Origin: a virus | Virus record (IMG/VR): IMGVR_UViG_3300044577_000018 | Location: 1 to 54,517 of that record | Direction: 5' to 3' (one strand) | DNA: 54,517 nt | The notes under the pieces: model-generated | Database searches by the model: none | What the model was told of the DNA's origin: nothing | Seen by the model: only the letters and a program-made list of their open reading frames with translations | Shown here: positions 34,136 to 42,502 of the stretch, piece after piece | Layout of the letters: every line of letters begins with the position of its first letter | How positions within the stretch are numbered: the stretch's first letter is position 1 | Made by a program: the position numbers and the translations under genes

Positions 34136-34303
34136 GTGAGACAGCCGATAGCCGCAAGAAAGCACACGCGGATCGAGGTCGCTTGGATGCGAGCCGCGTT
34201 ACCGAAACTGCGCAAGCCCTATCCACGCGTTCGGATAACTCAGAGGCAGATCAATGCACAGGCGCGCAACTGGATTTTGTTTGGGGAAGGGGAAGACAAA
34301 TGA
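34136..34303 (+). CDS. Hypothetical small basic protein
   Basis: A 55-residue protein, started at the GTG at 34136 (seven bases after AAGGAG), begins RQPIAARKHTRIEVAWMRA and is strongly basic. The same frame is open further upstream from a TTG at 34115, but that lies inside the promoter. The stop overlaps the next ATG. The function is unknown; nucleic-acid binding is possible from the charge. Confidence 0.5.
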   Translation: MRQPIAARKHTRIEVAWMRAALPKLRKPYPRVRITQRQINAQARNWILFGEGEDK

Positions 34304-34515
34304 AAGGCTTGATATTAGGAAAAACCTACGATGTTGTGCACAGCCGCAAAGGTCATTTCTGTTTTCGTGTGGTGGCAGACGACGGTAAATGGGTAACCGG
34401 AGAGATTATCAGCGGTAGAGCAATAAACATCAGTCGCGATATCGCTGATAACGTCTCAGGCGAAGTAATAACTATTCGCAAAAACATGGCGTCGTTCGAC
34501 TTTGTAGAGAGTTGA
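34300..34515 (+). CDS. Hypothetical protein
   Basis: A 71-residue protein started at 34300 (ATGA overlap, GGAAGGGG ribosome site), with LILGKTYDVVHSRKGHFCFR followed by GEIISGRAINIS. A small beta-barrel-like fold is suggested. Short proteins of this form (KGLILGKTY) are common in phage early clusters; the function is unknown. Confidence 0.5.
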   Translation: MKGLILGKTYDVVHSRKGHFCFRVVADDGKWVTGEIISGRAINISRDIADNVSGEVITIRKNMASFDFVES

Positions 34516-34519
34516 CGCC

Positions 34520-36124
34520 ATGAAAGTCGCTAGCATGGATCTCTGGCCGGACGATCCGAACCCGACTCTAGAACCCGAGCCCGCGATATCCGATATAGTT
34601 CTCTCACCGCAACAAGCCGCGATCATGGACTGGGTTGACGACGGTAGCGGCTCCGCATTTGTCGAAGCGGTTGCCGGCTCTGGCAAGACGACTACATTAA
34701 TAGAAGCGTGCAAACGTATGTCTGGCTCCGTTGCCTTACTAGCCTTCAACAAGAAGATAGCCGACGAAATCAAGATGCGTATACGGGGTGTAGCTGACAA
34801 CGTACGCGCGGGCACCTTTCACAGCTTCGGGCTCGCTGCATGGAAGGGCCGCTATCCGAAAGTACGGGTAGACGCGCGCGCGAAGTCCAAGGCGATGATA
34901 GCGGAGTGTAAGGTGCCGTATCTTCTACAGCCGGCAGTCAAGAAGCTTGTGTCGTTAGCTAAGCAGGCAGGCGCAGAAGATACCCGACACAGGGAGACAG
35001 AAAAGACGTTTGTGCTTATAGACCACCTGATCGACCGTCATGACGTCATAGCTGATGTCGATACACGAGGCATGGATCAGGAAGCGATAGCGGATGTCGT
35101 TTTAGACTTAGGTAAGTATGCGGTGAGGTGCCTCGAATGGTCGCGCGAAGCCGGCTCACATACTATCGACTACGACGATATGATCTGGCTTCCTGTCACT
35201 ACTCAGGGTGCTAGCTTCACGTACTACGACTGGGTTCTAGTGGACGAAGCCCAGGACACGAATACCGTACGTCGCATGCTGTCCTCTCAAATATGTACAC
35301 TCGACGCGCGTACTATCTGGGTCGGTGACAGACACCAAGCGATTTACGGTTTCACTGGAGCGGACGCGAACGCGATCGATATCATTATTAAGAAGTTCGA
35401 TTGCACTTCGCTACCCCTTACCACCACGTACCGATGCCCGAAAGCTGTTGTACGGGTAGCCCAGCAGTGGGTTAGTCATATCGAAGCTCATGAGTCGGCA
35501 CCCGAGGGACTCGCGTACACTACGTCTGCCGCACTCGAAGAGTGCAATCTAGTTACCGGAGACGCCATATTGTGCCGCAATACCCGGCCGCTAGTGTCGC
35601 TTGCCCTTGCCCTTACACGACGCGGCAAGGGGTGTCATGTAGAGGGACACGACATAGGGCAAGGATTGATCCGCATGGCGACTCAGTGGAAGGTGCAATC
35701 GGTAGCCGGGCTTATTAAAAACCTCGAGGCGTACCGCATCCGAGAGACTGAGCGGCTACGAGCTCGGGAAGCTGACTACGCTATCGAAGCTCTCAACGAT
35801 CGTATTGATACCTTGTTAGTCATCACGGACGGATGCGACACGGTAGCCGAGTTGACGGCTAAGATAGACGGTATGTTCCAAAACACGACGAGCGAGGGCA
35901 AGGCTAGCACGATCATTCTTTCGACAGTTCACAAGGCGAAGGGGCGCGAGTGGGATCGGGTTTTTATTCTCGGCTTCGATATCTATATGCCGTCCAAGTG
36001 GGCTAAGAAGAGCTGGCAGAAGGATCAGGAGACTAACCTAATGTACGTAGCGGCAACGCGCGCCAGGAAAGAGCTAGTGATGCAGATAGGTGATTTGAAA
36101 GCGAGAGATGGGGTGGAGCGGTGA
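34520..36124 (+). CDS. SF1 (UvrD/Rep-type) DNA helicase
   Basis: The 534-residue product has the SF1A helicase motifs. Motif I EAVAGSGKTTTL lies near 48-59, motif II DWVLVDEAQDTN near 236-247, and motif III/IV follow in WVGDRHQAIYGFTGADANAI. Motif V TVHKAKGREWDRVFI and motif VI MYVAATRARKEL lie near the C-terminus. It unwinds DNA 3'-5' during replication or repair in the usual family mechanism. It is the first enzyme of the replication block, immediately after two small genes. All catalytic motifs are intact. Confidence 0.88.
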   Translation: MKVASMDLWPDDPNPTLEPEPAISDIVLSPQQAAIMDWVDDGSGSAFVEAVAGSGKTTTLIEACKRMSGSVALLAFNKKIADEIKMRIRGVADNVRAGTFHSFGLAAWKGRYPKVRVDARAKSKAMIAECKVPYLLQPAVKKLVSLAKQAGAEDTRHRETEKTFVLIDHLIDRHDVIADVDTRGMDQEAIADVVLDLGKYAVRCLEWSREAGSHTIDYDDMIWLPVTTQGASFTYYDWVLVDEAQDTNTVRRMLSSQICTLDARTIWVGDRHQAIYGFTGADANAIDIIIKKFDCTSLPLTTTYRCPKAVVRVAQQWVSHIEAHESAPEGLAYTTSAALEECNLVTGDAILCRNTRPLVSLALALTRRGKGCHVEGHDIGQGLIRMATQWKVQSVAGLIKNLEAYRIRETERLRAREADYAIEALNDRIDTLLVITDGCDTVAELTAKIDGMFQNTTSEGKASTIILSTVHKAKGREWDRVFILGFDIYMPSKWAKKSWQKDQETNLMYVAATRARKELVMQIGDLKARDGVER

Positions 36125-36384
36125 CAGCTACACGTTACCGGGTTTCGTTTTGGGGGTTTTGGCTGGGAGTTTTAGCAGGTGTACTGGTGGGAGCGTTAGT
36201 AATGGCCCACAATGCGTCACCGTGTGAGCCGTGCACTGCCGAGAGCGCAACCGTCGCGGGACCACACGGCAACGCAGCCGAGATCATAGAGGCGCAAGCT
36301 AAGCTCATCGTAGCGCAAGCCGATCTCATTCGTGGGCTAGAGGAAGTTACGCTAGTATCGCCGCATCTTATTTTGGGAAAGTGA
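36121..36384 (+). CDS. Small membrane protein
   Basis: An 87-residue protein with a GTG start overlapping the helicase stop by GTGA. A single transmembrane segment (FWGFWLGVLAGVLVGALVM, about 10-28) is followed by a short region with two Cys (CEPC) and a helix (AAEIIEAQAKLIVAQADLIRG). This resembles an inner-membrane anchor with a periplasmic coiled coil, but it lies among DNA genes. Function unknown. Confidence 0.5.
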   Translation: MTATRYRVSFWGFWLGVLAGVLVGALVMAHNASPCEPCTAESATVAGPHGNAAEIIEAQAKLIVAQADLIRGLEEVTLVSPHLILGK

Positions 36385-36402
36385 CCTCGCCGACCTAAGA
36401 GT

Positions 36403-37719
36403 ATGACGCCTGCCGATCTAGGTCTACCTGCAAAGTTTACCGCTTTCCGAACCGGCCAAGCCGACCTAGTCCACTCTCTAGCCGAGCGTGACTACCGCTT
36501 CGATCTTCTATCCGCTCCTACGGGTTCTGGAAAGTCCGTCATTTATGTAGCAGCCGCTATCCTGTTCGATGCAGGGCGCACAGTGATCGTCACTAAAACC
36601 AAAATGCTTCAAGAGCAGCTAGAGCGTGACTTCGGTGAAATGGGCTTCGAGGACATACGCGGTAAAGATAGCTACTGTGCTATCGGTGACGTTGTACAGC
36701 TAAAGTATTGGAGAAAGAGGAACGCAGCTAAACGCTCGAGCTTCGTGGTAACAAATTACGCCTACTGGCTAACGAGACACCCGAAGGACGATGTCGGTAC
36801 GTTCGATTTACTCATCCTGGACGAAGCGCATCAAGCGCCAGACGGACTGTTAGCGTCCCGCATCAAGCTCTTTAAACCATCGTCGTGTCGGTCGCGCAAG
36901 CACTACGAGGACGAGTCTCGGTATGTGATAGACGCTACAAGAGACGCTAAAGGCCGTATGCGTGCTATCCCTATATGGACGCGCGACGAGGTACAAGAGC
37001 AAGCGGAGCGCTACCTATTCCGAGATATCGATAAGGTGATTCTAGTATCCGGTGTACTGCATCGTCGGGTTATAGATTATCTAGGACTACCTGAGAACCG
37101 TACGCGCTTTCAAGAATACGCTTCGCACTTCGATCCCAAGCGCCGGCCGCTGATCTACCTGCCGACTGCTCGAGTCGATCACCGTATTAATGAAGGCGGC
37201 ATGCGCCAGCTGGTAAACCGTATCGATCGAATCATTGAGAAGCACGCGATCGGTCTAGGTCAAAAGGGCATCATACACGCGGTCAGCTTTGTACGCGCTT
37301 GGGAGATAGCAAATCGCAGCTCCAACAAAAGCCGGCTGCTAACTCATGAATCCAACAATACGAAAGAGACGGTGAATAAGTTTAAGCGCGCTAAGCCCGG
37401 TACCGTACTGTTGAGTCCATCTGTAGAAGAAGGATACGACTTCCCGCTAGACGAATGCCGGTTTCAGATCCTAGTGAAGGTGCCTTTTGTGTACTCCAAA
37501 ACCCCGATCATCCAAGCGCGCGCTAAGTCCGATAAGCGCTACCTCGATTACATAACCGCAATGCGTGTTGTTCAGCAGGTGGGGCGCGGTATGAGGTCAG
37601 TAGATGACGAATGTACGTCGTATATTCTGGACGACCATTGGTTTTGGTTTCGGCACAAGTCGCGGGATATGTTCCCAGAGTGGTTTCAAAAGGCGTGGAA
37701 AGATAGGGTAACCGTATGA
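36403..37719 (+). CDS. SF2 helicase (DinG/XPD-like)
   Basis: The 438-residue product has the P-loop APTGSGKS (about 38-45) and a DEAH box LLILDEAHQAPD (DEAH at 140-143). The C-terminal motif VQQVGRGMRSVDDE is typical of DinG/Rad3-like enzymes that need a Q-x-x-GR box. The family often carries an Fe-S cluster of four Cys; here too few Cys are present near the expected place, so a cluster-free form is likely. It probably assists replication or repair. Confidence 0.8.
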   Translation: MTPADLGLPAKFTAFRTGQADLVHSLAERDYRFDLLSAPTGSGKSVIYVAAAILFDAGRTVIVTKTKMLQEQLERDFGEMGFEDIRGKDSYCAIGDVVQLKYWRKRNAAKRSSFVVTNYAYWLTRHPKDDVGTFDLLILDEAHQAPDGLLASRIKLFKPSSCRSRKHYEDESRYVIDATRDAKGRMRAIPIWTRDEVQEQAERYLFRDIDKVILVSGVLHRRVIDYLGLPENRTRFQEYASHFDPKRRPLIYLPTARVDHRINEGGMRQLVNRIDRIIEKHAIGLGQKGIIHAVSFVRAWEIANRSSNKSRLLTHESNNTKETVNKFKRAKPGTVLLSPSVEEGYDFPLDECRFQILVKVPFVYSKTPIIQARAKSDKRYLDYITAMRVVQQVGRGMRSVDDECTSYILDDHWFWFRHKSRDMFPEWFQKAWKDRVTV

Positions 37720-37844
37720 GAGTTAGCTTGACTAAAGATGTTCGCTGTTTGACGTGAGGGCTCAAGTATGGTATTCGTTAGCAGTAGCTAAAACCCGACA
37801 CCTAAAAACAAAAATGGTGACAGCCGAAAACGCACTCCCGCGTA

Positions 37845-37874
37845 TTGACAGCCGTCCCCCTCTTACCCCATAAG
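37845..37874 (+). promoter_or_regulatory. Weak promoter-like sequence
   Basis: TTGACA (37845-37850) is followed after 18 bases by CATAAG (37869-37874), four of six -10 matches. The TTGACAGC start resembles the two other replication-region elements. It would overlap the ribosome site of the next gene, so it may give a leaderless transcript or be fortuitous. Confidence 0.3.
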
Positions 37875-37886
37875 GGAGTACCCACT

Positions 37887-38711
37887 ATGGCACCTAAAAG
37901 AAAAGACCCGCCCGGCGTAGCGTCAATGAACCCGGATAACATGGTTTCCGGCGGGCTGATGGACGATTTCGACGGGCTGGTAACCAGGGCCCGTTTGTGT
38001 TTTTTCGACTACGAGGGTAAGGGGCAGCGCACTCTAGCTGTAGCCCTTGCTATCAAGCCGGACGACGACGACGAGTTTACTCAACACTACTCGAGCGGCA
38101 ACCCGGAGCACTTCTCGCCTACCATGGACGGCGTCAACCCAGCCGAAGAGGGCGTGTACGCCTTGCCTACGGATAACAAGTCGCAAATGAATAACAATAC
38201 CAACTGGGCGCACTTCACGCTGGCGTGTCTAGATGCCGGCTTTGCGAAAAAGGATCTAGGCGCTTCGGTCGAGTGGGTCGAGGGGTTGTACGGACACTTC
38301 AACCGGGTGCCTCAACGCAAGCGTTCCGGCATTCAAGTCGAAGCCGTGGGATCGGACGGCCGACAGAGGAGCAACGACATCCTCGTTGTCACCGAGATCA
38401 AGACTGCGCCTGCGGGTGCTGGAGCGGGTAGAGTTGCAGCTGCTACGGGCAAGGGCAAGGCGCTACCGGGGCACGGCTCGGCCGGGCCAGCAGATAGCGA
38501 TCTGGATGCACGTCTCTCGGAAGTCTTGCTGGTAGCTTTGGCTGAGTCTGAGGAAGGGATACCGAAGACCAAGCTAGCGGGATCGGTTATCAAGTCATTT
38601 ACTGGTGCCGAAAAAGCAAAAGCTGTGAAGCGCGTTAACGACTTGGCTTTTCTTGAGGCGGTCGATGGCGCAACCTTTGACGCGGACTCGGCTACCCTGT
38701 TTCTAGGATAG
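37887..38711 (+). CDS. Conserved replication-module protein with SMNP motif
   Basis: The 274-residue product, started at the ATG after AAGGGAG, begins with a basic tail and a PPGVASMNPDNMVSGG motif that recurs in the 39680-40780 protein. A folded domain at about 30-165 is followed by a Gly/Ala/Lys-rich linker (about 180-205) and a C-terminal domain that looks like a winged helix (LLVALAESEEGIPKTKLAGS). The architecture resembles DNA-binding accessory proteins, but I recognise no family. It is encoded just before the candidate structured RNA. Confidence 0.5.
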   Translation: MAPKRKDPPGVASMNPDNMVSGGLMDDFDGLVTRARLCFFDYEGKGQRTLAVALAIKPDDDDEFTQHYSSGNPEHFSPTMDGVNPAEEGVYALPTDNKSQMNNNTNWAHFTLACLDAGFAKKDLGASVEWVEGLYGHFNRVPQRKRSGIQVEAVGSDGRQRSNDILVVTEIKTAPAGAGAGRVAAATGKGKALPGHGSAGPADSDLDARLSEVLLVALAESEEGIPKTKLAGSVIKSFTGAEKAKAVKRVNDLAFLEAVDGATFDADSATLFLG

Positions 38712-38723
38712 GGTGCCGGTAGG

Positions 38724-38844
38724 GTGGGGGATTACAAACACGGCGGCGAGAGTCGCTTGCCGGGGCTTGACGAAGCCGACAAGGTGGAGGGTCTTAATAC
38801 GCTCTCTGTTGCGTCTCTCAGGTACCGGCCGCCGTGGCCCCCAC
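38724..38844 (+). ncRNA. Candidate structured RNA element
   Basis: The 152-base gap between genes holds nested helices. GTGGGGG (38724-38730) pairs with CCCCCAC (38838-38844), and CACGGCGGC (38739-38747) with GCCGCCGTG (38828-38836). GAGAGTCGC (38748-38756) pairs with GCGTCTCTC (38811-38819) with one mismatch. An inner hairpin GGCTT-GACG-AAGCC spans 38764-38777. A competing helix, GCCGGTA (38715-38721) with TACCGGC (38823-38829), overlaps the second. It resembles a switch or structural RNA; none of the classes I know matches. Confidence 0.5.
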
Positions 38845-38863
38845 TTCCGAGGTTTGAAACGCT

Positions 38864-39442
38864 ATGACGCCTAAGCTAATAGCTTCCGGCCTATCCGAGC
38901 TCGTACCCATGCAGCGATCGGGCGACGAGACCCACCACGTCTCCTGGATCATTCGTGAGCTGTGCATCAAGCTTGGCCATTTTACTACGTCTTCTATGAC
39001 ACCCGAGCAGCAGACGCGAATGGAGCTCGGCTCGGTATTCGAGGACGCGGTTGTACATGCGCTAGCAGCTAGATACGCAAGCTCAGATGACAGCTTTGTG
39101 CAACCCGGTGAGTTCGAGCTAGACGGCTTGATAGGGACGCCTGATCTGCTAGATAACCAGGTAGGCGCGCTCACGGTTATCGAGATCAAGCTTACCTGGA
39201 TGTCCTCTCGCTGGGATCCCGAAGACGTCAAGTACTGGCGCTACTGGGTTCAGCTCATGGCTTACTGCAAGCTAGTGGGTACGCCACATGGCAGACTCCA
39301 CGTATGCCACATTAACGGCGACTACCGCGAGAACCGGCTACCCGACTACAAAGTTTATGAGGTAGAATTTAGTCGAGCCGAACTGGACGAGAATTGGCGC
39401 ATGCTGGTTACAAACGGGAAAGTCCTAAGGGGAAAACGGTGA
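38864..39442 (+). CDS. PD-(D/E)XK exonuclease/Cas4-RecB-like nuclease
   Basis: The 192-residue product carries the PD-(D/E)XK fold landmarks. A helix with G56 and E60 (ELGSVFEDAV) is followed by GTPDLL with Asp94, EIK with Glu107 and Lys109, and the downstream helix motif QLMAY (Gln130 and Tyr134). This is the RecB/lambda-exonuclease style found in phage recombination modules. It would digest a DNA end to single strands for the Sak4-like protein nearby. Confidence 0.82.
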   Translation: MTPKLIASGLSELVPMQRSGDETHHVSWIIRELCIKLGHFTTSSMTPEQQTRMELGSVFEDAVVHALAARYASSDDSFVQPGEFELDGLIGTPDLLDNQVGALTVIEIKLTWMSSRWDPEDVKYWRYWVQLMAYCKLVGTPHGRLHVCHINGDYRENRLPDYKVYEVEFSRAELDENWRMLVTNGKVLRGKR

Positions 39443-39747
39443 GATACGAACCGCTCTCGTCTAAGCCGGTGATGGCTGAAGCAGCTGAGTACATCATAAC
39501 CGAAGGCGTAGCCGGCGTATGGCATTATCACCTCTCTACGCCTGACCTACCGTACCGCTCTCTATGCAACATGGTAGTCATGCGCACGTCTGCGCCTCTT
39601 GAGTACTGGAACAAGACACCGAAGGGCTACCATCTTCCTGAGACCTGGTGTAAGACGTGCGAAAGAAAACGGAGCAGCTATGACAGCGACAATGACAGTA
39701 GCGAAGTCCCCGAAGCGCAAGCTAAGCCGCCGGGAAAAACAACGTAG
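39439..39747 (+). CDS. Small Cys-containing protein
   Basis: A 102-residue protein with a GTG start overlapping the nuclease stop by GTGA. A single folded segment, TEGVAGVWHYHLSTPDLPYR, is followed by SLCNM, and a later WCKTCERKR supplies Cys for a metal site. The C-terminus is Ser/Asp/Pro-rich and disordered, and it overlaps the next gene. Function unknown. Confidence 0.5.
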   Translation: MRYEPLSSKPVMAEAAEYIITEGVAGVWHYHLSTPDLPYRSLCNMVVMRTSAPLEYWNKTPKGYHLPETWCKTCERKRSSYDSDNDSSEVPEAQAKPPGKTT

Positions 39748-40780
39748 ATTAGACCTAAAGATCAAGCTTAGAAAAGCTCGCCGATCCAACCTGCCCGACT
39801 ACAAACAGCGCATTACCGACTACCTCACCCGCGATCCCAACGATCTAGAACCCCTGCGTTGCTGCAACTTTCAGCACTACGTCCGCTACTTTCTAGCTGC
39901 TCCCAATGTAGTAGAGAGGGCCTTTCGCCCCTGTAGAGCATGTGCCGACGACATGATCGAAACGGTGAAGATAGCGCGCGACGGCGACAAGGCCGTTACC
40001 GACAGCTGGGGCAACCGTTGCAGACTTGAGTTAGCGTCTACCAAAAACGAGTACAACGCCTTACGCAAGAAGATCACCCGCTCGGGCTGCAAACAGCATT
40101 TTATGATCAGGGCTGACGACGACCTCGTAGCCGTGCTCATACATCCGGACGCCGATATAGGCGTATTCTATGACGACGCCTTAGAGCTGCTCAATACCAT
40201 TTACGGGGAATGGACCGACCCGTCGATAGGAGGTACCTTGACGACTAGCGGACGGCACAGAAATAAGAAAAAGGGCAAGGGACGGGGCAGGGGACAGAAT
40301 GTCTCACCTGGGGGTAGGCAGAGTATACCCGCTAATGGGACACCCGAGACGTCTAACGAGCAGCCGGAGGTACAGCAAGTGACTAAAACGGGACAGCGCA
40401 CAGACGCCGTTCCCGCCTCTATGAATCCTGAAGACTTCGTAAGTGATGAAAACGAGAGGGTAGTCGCTTCTATGAATCCGGACGACATGACTGATGAGCC
40501 CGAAACCGAGCTGCTAACAGAGGAACAACGCTATACAGTCGCTATGTTGCCCAATGATACCCCTTATTCACAGCTACCCGAGGACGTCCGTAAAACCCTA
40601 CGTGATGGGCGTACTACCTCCTGGGGGCTTTCTCCTCCGGGTTTTATGGAATGTGCGGAAAAGAATGGGGCTCAGAATTTCCTCATACGCGGTCGACACA
40701 TTACGTGGATACCGCGTGAGAGCTATAAGAAGTTCAGGCATGAGGTAGAGAATTACAAGCCTGAGCTCGTTACCCCTTAG
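39680..40780 (+). CDS. Conserved protein with two SMNP motifs
   Basis: Started at the ATG at 39680 after a GGAGC ribosome site, the product has 366 residues. It has a basic N-terminus (KRKLSRREKQRRLDLKIKL) and a Cys-containing part (about 57-90: CCNFQHYVRYF and PCRACADDM). A disordered Lys/Gly/Arg-rich middle follows, containing two copies of ASMNP(E/D)(D)(F/M). The C-terminal domain ends PESYKKFRHEVEN. A scaffold or replication-factor role is inferred from the shared motif and position only. Confidence 0.5.
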   Translation: MTATMTVAKSPKRKLSRREKQRRLDLKIKLRKARRSNLPDYKQRITDYLTRDPNDLEPLRCCNFQHYVRYFLAAPNVVERAFRPCRACADDMIETVKIARDGDKAVTDSWGNRCRLELASTKNEYNALRKKITRSGCKQHFMIRADDDLVAVLIHPDADIGVFYDDALELLNTIYGEWTDPSIGGTLTTSGRHRNKKKGKGRGRGQNVSPGGRQSIPANGTPETSNEQPEVQQVTKTGQRTDAVPASMNPEDFVSDENERVVASMNPDDMTDEPETELLTEEQRYTVAMLPNDTPYSQLPEDVRKTLRDGRTTSWGLSPPGFMECAEKNGAQNFLIRGRHITWIPRESYKKFRHEVENYKPELVTP

Positions 40781-40802
40781 CGACTAAAGGAGCCCCCTCA
40801 CC

Positions 40803-41600
40803 GTGGCCAAGACGCCGGAGCACCTCAGACCCGACCCCTCTGTCATCTGGGAGGACGCCCCCACCGAGTTCGTCCGCCGCTTTACCCATATGGGTATTTA
40901 CGGTGATACCGGCACCGGGCGCACCTCTCTTGCTCTTACCGCACCTGGTCCTATCGGACTCGCCCACACGGCTGAGAAGATCGACGGCGTGGTACAGCAG
41001 CACTCAAAAGAGAAGGTGATCCGCGTCGTCAACTTCGGCGGCGTTTTCTCCGGCAGCCCCCAGCAGATAGCCGAGCAAGCAAACCCCAAATGGGAAGCGC
41101 TCAAGGTTGCTTGGAATGACGGCGTCGATAACTGGGCCAAGACTGTAGTCATGGATACCGACACCGAGGCGTGGGAGATATTACGCCTCGCACGCTTCGG
41201 CACTCTTGCACCTAAGGGGCGCATGGATAACCTCTACGGTCCCGTCAACGCAGAGTGGCGCGGCGTCATCAAACGGCATCGGCTAACCGAGCGCTGCAAC
41301 GTCATCACCATAGGGCAAGCCAAGGACGAGTACATAGAAAAGAAAACCGACAAAGGATCCATGGGCCAGCGTACGGGTCGCACTGTTCGAGCTGGGCAAA
41401 AGGAGATCCCCTACATGGCGGATGTCATCGTACGTACACATAAGACTTATGCCGATGACGGCGGAGTTGTGTTCTCGGCTGTGATCGAGAAGGGTTGGTT
41501 TAATGCTTTTATCGAAGGCATGGAAGTCTTCGGGGATGAGGTGCGGTTCAGTTACATTATGAGTTTGGTAACCGAGACAGACGAGGAAGAATGGTTGTGA
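40803..41600 (+). CDS. Sak4-like single-strand annealing ATPase
   Basis: The 265-residue product matches the AAA_24/Sak4 family of RecA-like phage recombination proteins. A P-loop YGDTGTGRTSLAL lies near 33-45 and a Walker B-like TVVMDTDTEAWEIL near 114-127. The remaining core contains IGQAKDEYIEKK and VIVRTHKTYADD. The usual P-loop Lys is replaced by Arg40. This would anneal strands produced by the nearby nuclease. GTG start after AAGGAGC. Confidence 0.7.
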   Translation: MAKTPEHLRPDPSVIWEDAPTEFVRRFTHMGIYGDTGTGRTSLALTAPGPIGLAHTAEKIDGVVQQHSKEKVIRVVNFGGVFSGSPQQIAEQANPKWEALKVAWNDGVDNWAKTVVMDTDTEAWEILRLARFGTLAPKGRMDNLYGPVNAEWRGVIKRHRLTERCNVITIGQAKDEYIEKKTDKGSMGQRTGRTVRAGQKEIPYMADVIVRTHKTYADDGGVVFSAVIEKGWFNAFIEGMEVFGDEVRFSYIMSLVTETDEEEWL

Positions 41601-42375
41601 GGCGACATGGCGGGCGAGACCCGGTATGGTACGGCGCGGTCGGGTGCGGTCTGGTTAGGTCAGGCAGACGGGGCACGGAGAGACGGGGCGGGGCAAGACA
41701 CGGCCAGGCGTGGAATGGCTCGGTGGAGGTGAGGTCAGGTGAGGCAGGCGGGGCCGGGCGGGGCCGGGTATGGCCCAGTCAGGCGCGATGCGGCATGGTA
41801 AGACAAGGCAGGCGCGGTGGTGGCAGGGCTCGGTACGGTCAGGTCGGGCTGGATAAGGTTCGGTGAGGCAGGCATGGCATGGTCCGGAAAGGCTAGGTAC
41901 GGCAGGCGGGGCAGGTGTGGTCTGGCCGGGCTGGGCAGCATGAGGCACGGTTCGGTGTGGCATGGCTCGGTCGGATTCGGTACGGTTGGGTACGGCTGGT
42001 GAGGCTCGGCACGGCCCGGCGAGGTTAGGCGCGGCTCGGTGAGGTCGGGTCTGGTGGGGTTGGGTACGGTTCGGCGCGGCCTGGTCGGGTCAGGTCCGGC
42101 TGGGCAGGGCAGGCGAGGTGTGGTGACGTCAGGCAAGGCATGGTTGGGTGACGCCAGACAAGGTACGACGAGGCAGACAGAGCACGGCACGATTGGGTGT
42201 GGTGAGCCAAGGTGTGGTGGGGCAAGGCAGGCAGGTCGAGGTCCGGTTAGGTCGGGCGCGATCCGGCGTGGTAGAGCAAGGCAGGCAAGGCAGGCGCGAT
42301 ATGGCGCGGTCTGGTACGACCCGGCGTGGCTCGGTAAGGTTCGGTCTGGTCTGATAGGGCATGGCAGGCAAGGCA
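41601..42375 (+). repeat. Degenerate five-base (GGYNN) array 1
   Basis: The gap after the Sak4-like gene is filled by five-base units of the form GGYNN, with occasional four-base steps such as GGCA. The first two bases are almost always G and the third is C or T, while the last two vary freely. A stretch of 23 perfect units lies at 41996-42110. No stop-free frame here has the codon pattern of the phage's genes. It ends where the ribosome site of the next small ORF begins. Confidence 0.9.
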
Positions 42376-42390
42376 AAGGAGGAAGAAAGG

Positions 42391-42459
42391 ATGAGCAGAA
42401 AACGAATAAGGACAGCCCGTAAGGTTGGAAAGGTACGAGGAGATCAAAAGGGATCCTAA
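42391..42459 (+). CDS. Possible 22-residue leader peptide
   Basis: A short open frame MSRKRIRTARKVGKVRGDQK... with a very strong AAAGGAGGAAG ribosome site eight bases upstream. It is strongly basic and is followed by the gene at 42503. The ribosome site makes translation likely, but the size makes a product function uncertain. A leader or a coupling peptide is possible. Confidence 0.35.
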   Translation: MSRKRIRTARKVGKVRGDQKGS

Positions 42460-42502
42460 TGGTGGGTTCTCTTTGAAGTACAACGAAAAGAAGGAGCAAA
42501 AA

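Noticed and set aside
37813-37869. Short frame MVTAENALPRIDSRPPLTP between two replication genes
   Set aside because: 18-19 residues with no ribosome site; its start resembles that of the polymerase only through a shared GTGACAGCCGA stretch.
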